A stretch of DNA of 37,581 bases from a virus, in the IMG/VR virus record IMGVR_UViG_3300034520_000247, positions 1 to 37,581 of that record; one strand, given 5' to 3'. A model generated the notes under the pieces. It ran no database searches. It was given only the letters and a program-made list of their open reading frames with translations, and was not told the origin of the DNA. The translations under genes and the position numbers were made by a program. Position 1 is the first letter of the stretch. Each line of letters starts with the position of its first letter. Below are positions 15,400 to 22,519 of the stretch, piece after piece.

Positions 15400-15552
15400 A
15401 TGAAGGTAAAAGTAAAAACAAAACGTGAGAAAAGTAAATGCTATAAATGCGTATGGGGAACATGGCTATCACCAGAGTTGGTGTTTTGCATGTTCCCTTA
15501 TTGTTTAAAGGAAGGTGGAAACTGTGCCAAGAAAGCCGAAACGTCCTTGTAG
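15400..15552 (+). CDS. Small Cys-rich phage protein (50 aa)
   Basis: The 50-residue frame begins at ATG 15400 with TTGGAGGATAA nine bases upstream. The product has a basic start (MKVKVKTKREK) and five cysteines: C14, C17, C30, C35 and C42 (CYKC, FCMFPYC, NCAKK). The layout suggests a metal-binding miniprotein. It overlaps the HNH gene start by 29 bases, implying coupling. Similar Cys-rich mini-genes often precede HNH genes in phage packaging regions. Function unknown. Confidence 0.65.
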   Translation: MKVKVKTKREKSKCYKCVWGTWLSPELVFCMFPYCLKEGGNCAKKAETSL

Positions 15553-15904
15553 TTATCCAAGCTGTCCTGAACTTACCGATGGTAGGTATTGTGAAAGGCA
15601 TGAGAAGGAAATGGAAAGTGAATATAACAGAAACAATAGAACCTACAAGTATTTATACAATAGCACGAGATGGAAGAAACTGCGAATAAAGTTTTTAAAA
15701 GAAAATCCTTTGTGCGAAGAGTGTAAAAGACATGGAGTTGTTACTGCAGCAGAGGTAGTTGACCACATCATACCCCACAAGGGTAACAAAGAGCTGTTTT
15801 GGGACGAGGATAACCTGCAGTCTCTTTGTAAGGAGTGCCATGATAGAAAAACAGCTAAAGAAGATGGTAGGTGGGGAGAGAAAGATAAATTGTATAAATA
15901 TTGA
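15524..15904 (+). CDS. Phage HNH endonuclease
   Basis: The 126-aa protein has a Cys-rich N-terminus (CSYPSC, YCERH), then the HNH core: CEECKRHG, VVDHIIPHKG (D80 and H81), a DEDNLQSLCKECHDRKT helix with Asn, and the final His. HNH proteins of this kind act with terminase in cleaving cos sites in HK97-like phages. GTG 15524 is chosen because AAGGAAGGTGG lies seven bases before it; the in-frame GTG at 15515 overlaps that site. A cos-like region directly follows and terS/terL lie downstream. Confidence 0.88.
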   Translation: MPRKPKRPCSYPSCPELTDGRYCERHEKEMESEYNRNNRTYKYLYNSTRWKKLRIKFLKENPLCEECKRHGVVTAAEVVDHIIPHKGNKELFWDEDNLQSLCKECHDRKTAKEDGRWGEKDKLYKY

Positions 15905-16187
15905 AAGAAAATGTGGATAACATGTTAATTATGTGGACAATTTAGACAAATATCAACAGATTTAGACAAGGGCAGGAATAAGCGATGGTTTACTTTTAGG
16001 GTATAGGGTAGGGGGGTATAATTCTCTATGCCTTGAGCCACAAGGTCGGGCGGGCCCCTCTACACGAAAATTCGCGAAATTACAGGGAGGGGGTTAAGTG
16101 GCGTCAGCCTTTGAAAAATCAAGGTTTCAGGGTTTCAAAACATAGGGTATTTTAAAGCAAATTTTTTAGTTTAGGGGGAGTGATTTT
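15905..16187 (+). other. Non-coding cos-like region between HNH and ParB-methyltransferase
   Basis: No gene is supported in 283 bp. A GC-rich island unlike its surroundings (about 16031-16095) contains CCTTG/CAAGG, GGGCCC (16052-16057) and TTCGCGAA (16071-16078), then CAGGGAGGGGG. Its position after the HNH gene fits a cos packaging site. A 15-codon frame (16098-16145, GTG start after GGGAGGGGG) and a DnaA-box-like TGTGGATAA (15912-15920) are also present; neither is convincing. Confidence 0.45.
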
Positions 16188-17426
16188 GTGGAGGTAAAAA
16201 AGATAGCAGTTGATAAGATAAATCCAGCTAAATATAACCCAAGGAAAAAGTTAAAGCCTGGAGAGGCTGAATATGAAAAGCTTAAAAGGTCAATAAAAGA
16301 ATTTGGTTATGTTGAGCCTATTATTTGGAATCAAAGAACAGGCAATATAGTAGGTGGGCATCAAAGGTTTACTGTTTTAAAAAACGAAGGATATAAAGAA
16401 GTTGATTGTGTAGTAGTTGATTTAGGTGAGCAAGAGGAAAAGGCCCTTAATATAGCACTTAATAAAATTCATGGTGATTGGGATTTGCCTTTATTAAAAG
16501 ACCTTTTAGAAGAACTTGATAAATCAATGTTTGATGTTTCATTAACAGGGTTTGAGGCCGCAGAGATAGAAGAAATATTTTCAAAGGTTCATGATAAAGA
16601 AATAAAGGATGATGAGTTTGATGCTGATAAGGCTTTAGAAGATATTAAAGAACCGATAAGCAAATATGGTGATGTATGGCTGCTTGGAAAGCATAGATTA
16701 ATGTGTGGGGATAGTACATTTCTTCATGATGTTTTAACTTTGCTTGATGGAAAGAAAGCAAATATATGCGTTACAGACCCTCCGTACAATGTAAATTACG
16801 AAGGTGGAACAGAGGATAAGCTAAAGATTATGAATGATAAGATGGATAATAATAAATTTTATGAATTCTTGCTATCAGCGTTTAAAAACATTTATGAAGT
16901 TCTAGACGATGGTGCTGCGGTTTATGTTTTTCATGCGGATACTGAAGGCCTTAATTTTAGAAAGGCATTTAAAGAGGCAGGATTTCATCTTGCTAATGTA
17001 TGCATATGGGCCAAGAACAGCATGGTTTTAGGAAGATCTGATTATCAATGGCAGCACGAGCCAATCCTTTATGGGTGGAAGCCGACAGGGAAGCATAGGT
17101 GGTATTCAGACAGAAAACAGACGACTATTTGGAACTACGATAAGCCTTTAAGAAATGCAGAACATCCAACAATGAAACCAGTGCCATTAGTTGCATACCC
17201 AATAAAAAACAGTAGCATGACAAACTGCATTGTTTTTGACCCCTTTGGTGGAAGCGGTTCAACTTTGATAGCTGCTGAAGAAACAGGAAGAATATGCTGC
17301 ATGATGGAACTTGACCCTAAATATTGTGATGTTATAGTGAAAAGGTATTTAGAATATACGCAGGATGCTGATAATGTGTTTTTAATAAGGGATGGTGAAA
17401 AGATTTTATATAAAGATTTAGTTTAA
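16188..17426 (+). CDS. ParB-like domain fused to DNA methyltransferase
   Basis: Residues 1-~110 are a ParB/Srx-type domain (INPAKYNPRKK, EFGYVEPIIW, IVGGHQRF). Residues ~150-412 are an amino-methyltransferase of the beta class: motif IV DPPY at 197-200, then the target region, then the SAM-binding motif FGGSGST near 353. DPPY suggests N6-adenine or N4-cytosine methylation. Such solitary phage methyltransferases sit beside terminase and probably protect or mark phage DNA, for example against host restriction. GTG 16188 follows a GGGGGAG site. No cognate nuclease is adjacent, though an HsdR-N-type nuclease lies 3.8 kb downstream. Confidence 0.9.
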   Translation: MEVKKIAVDKINPAKYNPRKKLKPGEAEYEKLKRSIKEFGYVEPIIWNQRTGNIVGGHQRFTVLKNEGYKEVDCVVVDLGEQEEKALNIALNKIHGDWDLPLLKDLLEELDKSMFDVSLTGFEAAEIEEIFSKVHDKEIKDDEFDADKALEDIKEPISKYGDVWLLGKHRLMCGDSTFLHDVLTLLDGKKANICVTDPPYNVNYEGGTEDKLKIMNDKMDNNKFYEFLLSAFKNIYEVLDDGAAVYVFHADTEGLNFRKAFKEAGFHLANVCIWAKNSMVLGRSDYQWQHEPILYGWKPTGKHRWYSDRKQTTIWNYDKPLRNAEHPTMKPVPLVAYPIKNSSMTNCIVFDPFGGSGSTLIAAEETGRICCMMELDPKYCDVIVKRYLEYTQDADNVFLIRDGEKILYKDLV

Positions 17427-17427
17427 A

Positions 17428-17483
17428 GTTGACTTTACCTGTGTTTAGAGTGATTAATGTAGTAAAGAAAACACAGGGAGGGG
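17428..17483 (+). promoter_or_regulatory. Promoter/hairpin/RBS cassette A
   Basis: TTGACT (17429) and ATTAAT (17453-17458), 18 bp apart, form a sigma-A-like promoter. CCTGTGTTT (17438-17446) and AAACACAGG (17469-17477) are inverted arms; the right arm runs into the Shine-Dalgarno GGGAGGGG. The -10 box lies in the loop. Cassette B is nearly identical. Confidence 0.65.
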
Positions 17484-17490
17484 AATTAAA

Positions 17491-17727
17491 ATGGCAAGTG
17501 AAAAAAGAGTAGAGGAAATAATAAGGAGAGCAACAAGATTTACAAACTTAAAGAATGCATGGGATTATACTTATAGAGCTTTAAAACCAATGACAGTTAT
17601 GCATGGAGATGACGGATATTATTGGATTGTAACATTAGGTGAAAGTACCATTCTTCAAAGATTAGGATATGAAATAGCACCAAATCCATATAAAATTGAA
17701 AATGAATACAATAACAAGAGGCATTAA
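17491..17727 (+). CDS. Small hypothetical phage protein
   Basis: The 78-aa protein starts at ATG 17491, eight bases after GGGAGGGG. It has a helical N-terminus (KRVEEIIRRATRF) and an aromatic core (WDYTYRAL, GYYWIVTLGES). No known motif is seen. It has its own upstream cassette A and a terminator overlapping its stop codon, so it is a single-gene unit between the methyltransferase and the next small genes. Confidence 0.7.
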   Translation: MASEKRVEEIIRRATRFTNLKNAWDYTYRALKPMTVMHGDDGYYWIVTLGESTILQRLGYEIAPNPYKIENEYNNKRH

Positions 17728-17740
17728 GCCTCTATTTTTT
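17717..17740 (+). terminator. Intrinsic terminator overlapping a stop codon
   Basis: AGAGGC / GCCTCT with a five-base loop containing the TAA stop, followed by A and six T. Confidence 0.8.
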
Positions 17741-17755
17741 ATTAAAACAATTAAC

Positions 17756-17809
17756 TTGACTTTACCTGTGTTCAGAGTGATTAATGTAGTAACAAAAAAC
17801 ACAGGGAGG
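17756..17809 (+). promoter_or_regulatory. Promoter/hairpin/RBS cassette B
   Basis: This second copy of cassette A has TTGACT (17756), ATTAAT (17780-17785), and arms CCTGTGTT (17765-17772) and AACACAGG (17798-17805) leading into GGGAGG. Only a handful of bases differ from copy A, mostly in the loop. Confidence 0.65.
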
Positions 17810-17816
17810 AATGAAT

Positions 17817-18551
17817 ATGGATAGAAAAGAAATGGTTAAAACTTTAAGCGAGATTTTAAATTATCCCGCAAAGTATCTTGGAGCACCAAGTTTTGCTTAT
17901 GAAATTGAAACAGAAGATGAAACTTACACAATAGACAGGCAAGGTAATATTACAACATTGGGAGGAAGAATTGTTACACTTGATGAGATTTTAAAATCAA
18001 GGCAACCTAAAGAGGAATTTGCCCTTGATAGTGTTAATTTAGAATTTCCAATAGAAGAGTATACGGGTAGAACTCTTAAAAATGTTTTAAATATGATTTA
18101 CAGCAAGCAGCACCTAATTGTTAAAGCATTAGAATTAAAAGAACATTTTATTGATGAGTCCTTTATAAAAAACTTAAATTCAAAGAAAATAGAGAATTTA
18201 GAAGAATTTAAAGATGCTATCAATGAATTAGGAACTGATGGTTTAAAAGGAATATACTTTGATTTTGATAAAGGAACATTTACATTTAAGCTTTTAGGTG
18301 AAGATATAACCAGTGAGAAAATAAAGGCTTTTATGGAACTTGCATCGTTTATAAATTTAAATGCCCAAAAGTTAAAATATGCATCATATAAACAGTCGCA
18401 GCAGGATAATCCTAAATACGCTTTTAGAACATGGCTAATTAGGCTTGGTATGAATGGAGATGAATATAAACAGATACGAAAAACACTTCTTTCAAATCTT
18501 GATGGGAACAGTGCATTTAGAAAAATTTCAAGGGAAGGGAGTGCAGAGTAA
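17817..18551 (+). CDS. Conserved mobile-element protein of unknown function
   Basis: The 244-aa protein has an N-terminal block YLGAPSFAYEIETEDETYTID that I associate with a conserved family on Firmicutes mobile elements, sometimes labelled virulence-related without evidence. The middle (TLKNVLNMIYSKQHLIVKAL) and C-terminus (FRTWLIRLGMNGDEYKQIRK) are helical and conserved in that family. No catalytic motif is seen. ATG 17817 is preferred over ATG 17811 because the GGAGG site needs spacing. It is driven by cassette B and overlaps the next gene by one base. Confidence 0.7.
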   Translation: MDRKEMVKTLSEILNYPAKYLGAPSFAYEIETEDETYTIDRQGNITTLGGRIVTLDEILKSRQPKEEFALDSVNLEFPIEEYTGRTLKNVLNMIYSKQHLIVKALELKEHFIDESFIKNLNSKKIENLEEFKDAINELGTDGLKGIYFDFDKGTFTFKLLGEDITSEKIKAFMELASFINLNAQKLKYASYKQSQQDNPKYAFRTWLIRLGMNGDEYKQIRKTLLSNLDGNSAFRKISREGSAE

Positions 18552-18745
18552 TGGATAAATTTTTTATTCAAGAAACCTGCGACCGCTGTGGTGGAAGTTT
18601 GAAGGGCGGAAGGATAATGTCAATGTATAATGAGGATTGCATTTGCTTAAGTTGCAAGGAAAAGGAAATGAAAAGGAAAGATTATAAGAAAGCAGTAGAA
18701 GCAGAATTAGAAGAAATTAAAAGAGGTAATTATAACTACAAGTGA
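18551..18745 (+). CDS. Small zinc-finger protein (64 aa)
   Basis: Two Cys pairs, CDRCGG and CLSCKE, form a probable zinc finger, followed by a charged helix ending RGNYNYK. The start overlaps the preceding stop (TAATG), so translation is coupled. This protein is a regular partner of the preceding family in mobile elements, from my recollection of such gene pairs. Function unknown. Confidence 0.75.
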   Translation: MDKFFIQETCDRCGGSLKGGRIMSMYNEDCICLSCKEKEMKRKDYKKAVEAELEEIKRGNYNYK

Positions 18746-18771
18746 ATTGAAGGGGAAAGAAAAAAGGTTTG

Positions 18772-18800
18772 AGAGTCTACGGGTGTAGGCTCTTTATTTT
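18772..18800 (+). terminator. Intrinsic terminator before terS
   Basis: AGAGTCTAC / GTAGGCTCT (one U-G pair) with a four-base loop, then TTATTTT. Confidence 0.75.
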
Positions 18801-18821
18801 TCAAAGGGGGAGGTGAAACTT

Positions 18822-19292
18822 GTGGCAACAAGGGGAAGAAAACCAAAGCCAACTGCACTTAAAGTTATTGAAGGCAATCCAGGTAAAAGACCTTTAAATA
18901 AAGCAGAGCCAAAGCCTGAAAATAAAGCACCTAAATGTCCATCATGGCTTGAAAAGGAAGCAAAGAAAGAATGGAGAAGGATGTCAAAGGTATTAGAAAC
19001 TCTTGGTATATTAACTGAAGTTGATGCAGCTGCATTTGCAGGATACTGCCAAGCCTATGCAAGGTGGAAGGAAGCAGAAGAATTTTTATCGAAGCATGGA
19101 ACTATATTTAAGACACCATCTGGATATATACAGCAGGTGCCGCAGGTTTCGATTGCACAGACATATCTTAAAATTATGAAGGACTTTTGCTCAGAGTTTG
19201 GATTAACGCCTTCATCACGTTCAAGAATTGTTGCTAATGATAAATTAACAGAAAATGATGACCCAATGGAGATGTTACTAAAAAGTAAATAA
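18822..19292 (+). CDS. terS: Terminase small subunit, P27 family
   Basis: The 156-aa protein begins MATRGRKPKPTALKVIEGNPGKR in pattern, the hallmark of P27-family small terminases, and continues with CPSWLEKEAKKEW and the LGILTEVDAAAFAGYC helix pair. It binds the packaging site and loads the large subunit. GTG 18822 fits AGGTGA and the family start; the earlier in-frame GTG at 18813 lies in the site. terL would normally follow directly but a Spo0E-like unit intervenes. Confidence 0.9.
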   Translation: MATRGRKPKPTALKVIEGNPGKRPLNKAEPKPENKAPKCPSWLEKEAKKEWRRMSKVLETLGILTEVDAAAFAGYCQAYARWKEAEEFLSKHGTIFKTPSGYIQQVPQVSIAQTYLKIMKDFCSEFGLTPSSRSRIVANDKLTENDDPMEMLLKSK

Positions 19293-19326
19293 AAATATTT
19301 TATTTGACAACATTTTCAAACATAGA

Positions 19327-19359
19327 TTGACAAATTTTAATTATAAAAGGTGGTATAAT
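19327..19359 (+). promoter_or_regulatory. Promoter of the Spo0E-like unit
   Basis: TGGTATAAT (19351-19359) is a consensus extended -10. TTGACA at 19327-19332 is 21 bp away, longer than ideal; another TTGACA lies at 19304. Transcription would start about 20 bases before the gene. Confidence 0.6.
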
Positions 19360-19388
19360 AAAAAATAAAATGGGGGGGGAGAACTATT

Positions 19389-19562
19389 ATCACTAAAGAA
19401 AAATTATTAAAAGAAATGAATAAATTAAATAGAATGCTTGAGGGTGATATTGAAAGAACTTCTGATGAAGTTGTTAAACAAAGTCAAAAAGTTGATAGAT
19501 TGATATTAGAATATATGCGGGAATGTGGAGATATGAGTTGGATGAAAGAGAAGAATAAATGA
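19389..19562 (+). CDS. Spo0E-like Spo0A~P phosphatase
   Basis: The 57-codon frame reads KEKLLKEMNKLNRML, then SDEVVKQSQKVDRLILEYM, the two-helix pattern of Spo0E-like proteins with their S-Q-x-[LV]-D core. Family members dephosphorylate Spo0A~P and delay sporulation. The usual length is 50-85 aa. The start is unusual: the GGGGGGGGAG site (19372-19381) leads to ATC 19389 or ATT 19386, both non-standard; the first ATG (19416) has no site and would cut into helix 1. The gene has its own promoter and terminator and separates terS from terL, so it looks like cargo. Family call is by motif only; phosphatase activity is inferred. Confidence 0.7.
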   Translation: MTKEKLLKEMNKLNRMLEGDIERTSDEVVKQSQKVDRLILEYMRECGDMSWMKEKNK

Positions 19563-19580
19563 ATAATTTATATTTTATAA

Positions 19581-19611
19581 AGAGCCTTTAATAACAAAGG
19601 TTCTTTTTTTT
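19581..19611 (+). terminator. Intrinsic terminator after the Spo0E-like gene
   Basis: AGAGCCTTT / AAAGGTTCT (one G-U pair), six-base loop, then eight T. It lies just before the terL ribosome binding site. Confidence 0.8.
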
Positions 19612-19632
19612 ATATAAAAAGGGGGTAAATGA

Positions 19633-21180
19633 ATGCCTTACTCAGAGGAAAAGGCTAATAGAGTAATTACATTTATAGAGCAATTAAAGCTAACAAAAGG
19701 TAAATGGGCAGGGCAGCCATTTAAACTACTTCCTTGGGAACTTGATTTGATTAAAAAAGTATTTGGGACAATAAGGGTAGATGGTACAAGGCAATACAGA
19801 ACAGTTTATGTAGAAATTCCCAAAAAATCAGGAAAGTCGGAAATCGCCGCAGCTATTGCTCTTTACATGCTATGTGCTGATGGAGAATCAAATGCAGAAG
19901 TATATGTTGCAGCATGCGACCGCCAGCAGGCAAGTATAATATTTAATACAAGTGTAAATTTTGTAGAAGGTAATAGGACACTTTCAAGAGTTACAAAAAT
20001 TATTCGTTCTACAAAGAGAATAGTTTATCCAAGAACAGGTAGTTTTTATCAAGTATTGAGTTCAGATGTTAAATCAAAATCAGGACTTAATGTTTCTTGT
20101 GTTATATTAGATGAAATATGGACATACCCTAATGCAGACCTTGCCAAAATGTTAACCACAGGTTCAGGGGATGCAAGGGAACAGCCACTATTTATTTACC
20201 TTACCACTGCTGGAGATAAATTAAGTGGCTATGGATGGGAGATGCATCAAAAAGCAAAAGATATATTAGCAGGAAGAAGAATAGATAATACTTTTCTCCC
20301 TATTATTTATGGGCTTGAAGAAGGAGAAGATTGGGAAGATGAAAAAAATTGGTATAAAGCTAATCCAAGTTTAGGATATACATTAACAATAGAAAGGGTA
20401 AGGGAACATTTTGAACAGGCAAAACAAGACCCGGTAGAAGAAGCATTATTTAAACAACTAAGACTTAATATGTGGTTAAAACAAAATATAAAGTGGATGC
20501 CTCTTGATAAATGGGATAAATGTGCATTTGAAGTTGACCCTGAAAGATTAAGAGGAAGAATATGTTATGGAGGGCTTGACCTTTCAAGTACAACGGATAT
20601 AACAGCCTTTGTTTTGGTATTTCCACCACTTAACGAAGATGATAAATATTATGTTTTGCCTTACTTTTGGATACCAGAAGAAAATCTAAAACTTAGAGTA
20701 AAAAGAGACCATGTACCTTATGATGTGTGGGAAAAACAAGGGTTTATAAAGACAACAGAAGGTAATGTGATACACTATGGATTCATAGAAAGTTTTATAG
20801 AAGATTTAGGGACTAAGTATAACATAAAAGAGATAGCCTTTGATAGGTGGGGTGCAGTTCAAATGGTTCAAAATCTTGAAGGATTAGGATTTACAGTTGT
20901 TCCATTTGGGCAGGGATATAAGGACATGTCACCACCAACAAAGGAATTAATGAAGTTAACACTTGAAGAAAAGATAGCTCATGGAGGCAACCCGGTATTA
21001 AGATGGATGATGGACAATATTTATATAAAGACTGACCCTGCAGGAAACATAAAGCCTGATAAAGAAAAATCAACTGAAAAGATTGATGGTGCAGTTGCAT
21101 TAATTATGGCACTTGATAGGGCTTTAAGGAATCAAAACGCAGGGTCTGTTTATGATGATAGAGGAATTTTGGTGCTTTAG
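19633..21180 (+). CDS. terL: Terminase large subunit
   Basis: The 515-aa protein is an HK97-type large terminase. The ATPase half has Walker A EIPKKSGKSE at about residue 70 and Walker B VILDEIW near 160, with a coupling motif TTAGD. The nuclease half has GGLDLSSTTDITAF, which supplies the first metal Asp, and later acidic residues (IAFDRWG, EKIDGAVA). It powers DNA packaging into proheads and cuts the genome. GGGGG and ATG 19633 give a clear start. Consistent with a cos-type HK97-like phage given the HNH gene and the P27 partner. Confidence 0.93.
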   Translation: MPYSEEKANRVITFIEQLKLTKGKWAGQPFKLLPWELDLIKKVFGTIRVDGTRQYRTVYVEIPKKSGKSEIAAAIALYMLCADGESNAEVYVAACDRQQASIIFNTSVNFVEGNRTLSRVTKIIRSTKRIVYPRTGSFYQVLSSDVKSKSGLNVSCVILDEIWTYPNADLAKMLTTGSGDAREQPLFIYLTTAGDKLSGYGWEMHQKAKDILAGRRIDNTFLPIIYGLEEGEDWEDEKNWYKANPSLGYTLTIERVREHFEQAKQDPVEEALFKQLRLNMWLKQNIKWMPLDKWDKCAFEVDPERLRGRICYGGLDLSSTTDITAFVLVFPPLNEDDKYYVLPYFWIPEENLKLRVKRDHVPYDVWEKQGFIKTTEGNVIHYGFIESFIEDLGTKYNIKEIAFDRWGAVQMVQNLEGLGFTVVPFGQGYKDMSPPTKELMKLTLEEKIAHGGNPVLRWMMDNIYIKTDPAGNIKPDKEKSTEKIDGAVALIMALDRALRNQNAGSVYDDRGILVL

Positions 21181-21192
21181 AAAATCAACTTA

Positions 21193-21221
21193 TTGTAAAA
21201 ATTTCTTAAGTTTTTTATAAT
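21193..21221 (+). promoter_or_regulatory. Sigma-A promoter of the HsdR-N-type nuclease gene
   Basis: TTGTAA (21193-21198) and TATAAT (21216-21221) are separated by exactly 17 bp, directly after the terL stop. It is one of the best sigma-A-type matches in the window. Confidence 0.7.
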
Positions 21222-21258
21222 AAAGATGAATGGTGTTTTTATGATTGGGGGGATGAAA

Positions 21259-22485
21259 TTGGATGATTTCTTTTTGAATATTGATTTTAACAACTATGAA
21301 ATTGGAAGAGAATATTTTAGATATAATAAAAAGTGCATTTTTGATATTATAAGAGAAATACTTGTATTAGAAACACCAGAAGAAATAGTAAGACAAAAAT
21401 TTGTTAGATATTTAATCGAAGAGTTAAAAGTGCCTAAAAACAAAATTGAAGTTGAAGTTCCAATGGTACATTTCAAAAAGGGTTCTAAAGGCAGAGCTGA
21501 CATAGTGGTTTATGCAGAAAATAATGAAGGATACTTAATTCCATTAATTCTTGTTGAATGTAAAGCACCTAATGTTCCTCTTATTGATGAGGTATGGAAA
21601 CAGGCGATTAAATATAATGAAATATTAGGTGCTGCAATAATAGTAATTACAAATGGTAATAACACTTATGCTGTTGTATTTGACGATGAAACTAAAGAAT
21701 ATTACTATATAGAAGAGATACCTGAATATAAAGAAATTTTAAGTGGAGGACAGTTTAAATATATATATGGTGATTTTGGGAGATGGGAAAGACCTAATTT
21801 TAGTGAATTAATTTGTGAAAAAACAATTAAGGAGTTTGAAGAATTAGGATGGATCGGAGAGGACACAGATACACGTTTATATCCTTTAATTTTTAATTTA
21901 GCAGGATTTTTACATGATACAAGAGAAAAATTTTCACCTATAAATTTTGAAGATTTGAAGATTATAGAAGATGGGCATCGCTATACTTCATTTGGAAATG
22001 CAGGGGGCGGAATTTGGGAAGGTGATTATAGATATTTTATCTTAGAAGATGAACAAGGAAATAATCAAATTATAAGTATGTCTATTTTTGGTTCATTAAA
22101 ATGCACTGACCATCCACAATTTGGTAACAGAAACGGAAATACAATTTTTGTAGTTTCTATTGATGATTTTGAGAAAAGACATAATTCATTGCAACTCAAT
22201 TTGGATAAATATACAAAGATTAAAGGTAATGAATTTACTATATGGCATGATGGAACTATAACAATTGGGAAAAATGGTGCAGCAAAAAGGAAAGAACTTA
22301 TTGAATATATAAAAAGTAAAGATATGTCGTTAGTAGATTCTAATGGTAATATAATACTTGGAACATTTGATTGTAACAAAGAAATATTATGGAAACAAAA
22401 GAATACAAGACAATTTATAAGAAATGCAATTAAATATGCTATTTTAAGAGATGAATTTAGAAGAATAAAACAAAGTAGTTTATAA
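21259..22485 (+). CDS. Stand-alone HsdR-N-type PD-(D/E)XK nuclease
   Basis: Residues ~30-135 match the nuclease domain at the start of type I restriction R subunits: TPEEIVRQKFVRYL, then GRADIVVY (D81), LVECKA (E100, K102) and the QxxxY motif QAIKY (Q115, Y119). No helicase motifs follow. The ~270-residue C-terminal part is unknown, with a glycine-rich GNAGGGIWEG stretch and a helical end. TTG 21259 is preferred because GGGGGG lies six bases before it; upstream ATGs (21226, 21241) are in frame. Own promoter and terminator mark it as an independent unit between terL and portal. It could restrict competing phages or act at host DNA; no activity is shown. Confidence 0.75.
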   Translation: MDDFFLNIDFNNYEIGREYFRYNKKCIFDIIREILVLETPEEIVRQKFVRYLIEELKVPKNKIEVEVPMVHFKKGSKGRADIVVYAENNEGYLIPLILVECKAPNVPLIDEVWKQAIKYNEILGAAIIVITNGNNTYAVVFDDETKEYYYIEEIPEYKEILSGGQFKYIYGDFGRWERPNFSELICEKTIKEFEELGWIGEDTDTRLYPLIFNLAGFLHDTREKFSPINFEDLKIIEDGHRYTSFGNAGGGIWEGDYRYFILEDEQGNNQIISMSIFGSLKCTDHPQFGNRNGNTIFVVSIDDFEKRHNSLQLNLDKYTKIKGNEFTIWHDGTITIGKNGAAKRKELIEYIKSKDMSLVDSNGNIILGTFDCNKEILWKQKNTRQFIRNAIKYAILRDEFRRIKQSSL

Positions 22486-22519
22486 AAATGAAATAATTTA
22501 AGTAAGAATTTAAACTTAT

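Noticed and set aside
15912-15940. DnaA-box-like TGTGGATAA and a near copy ATGTGGACAA
   Set aside because: A single perfect box plus one imperfect match is weak, and the better origin candidate lies at 13521-13697.
16098-16145. 15-codon frame with a strong GGGAGGGGG site
   Set aside because: Too short and inside the cos-like region; the purine run may be part of the packaging site. Kept only as a note.
18098-18571. 157-codon minus-strand frame opposite the 244-aa gene
   Set aside because: It mirrors the codon pattern of the plus-strand gene, lacks a ribosome binding site and breaks the uniform rightward order.
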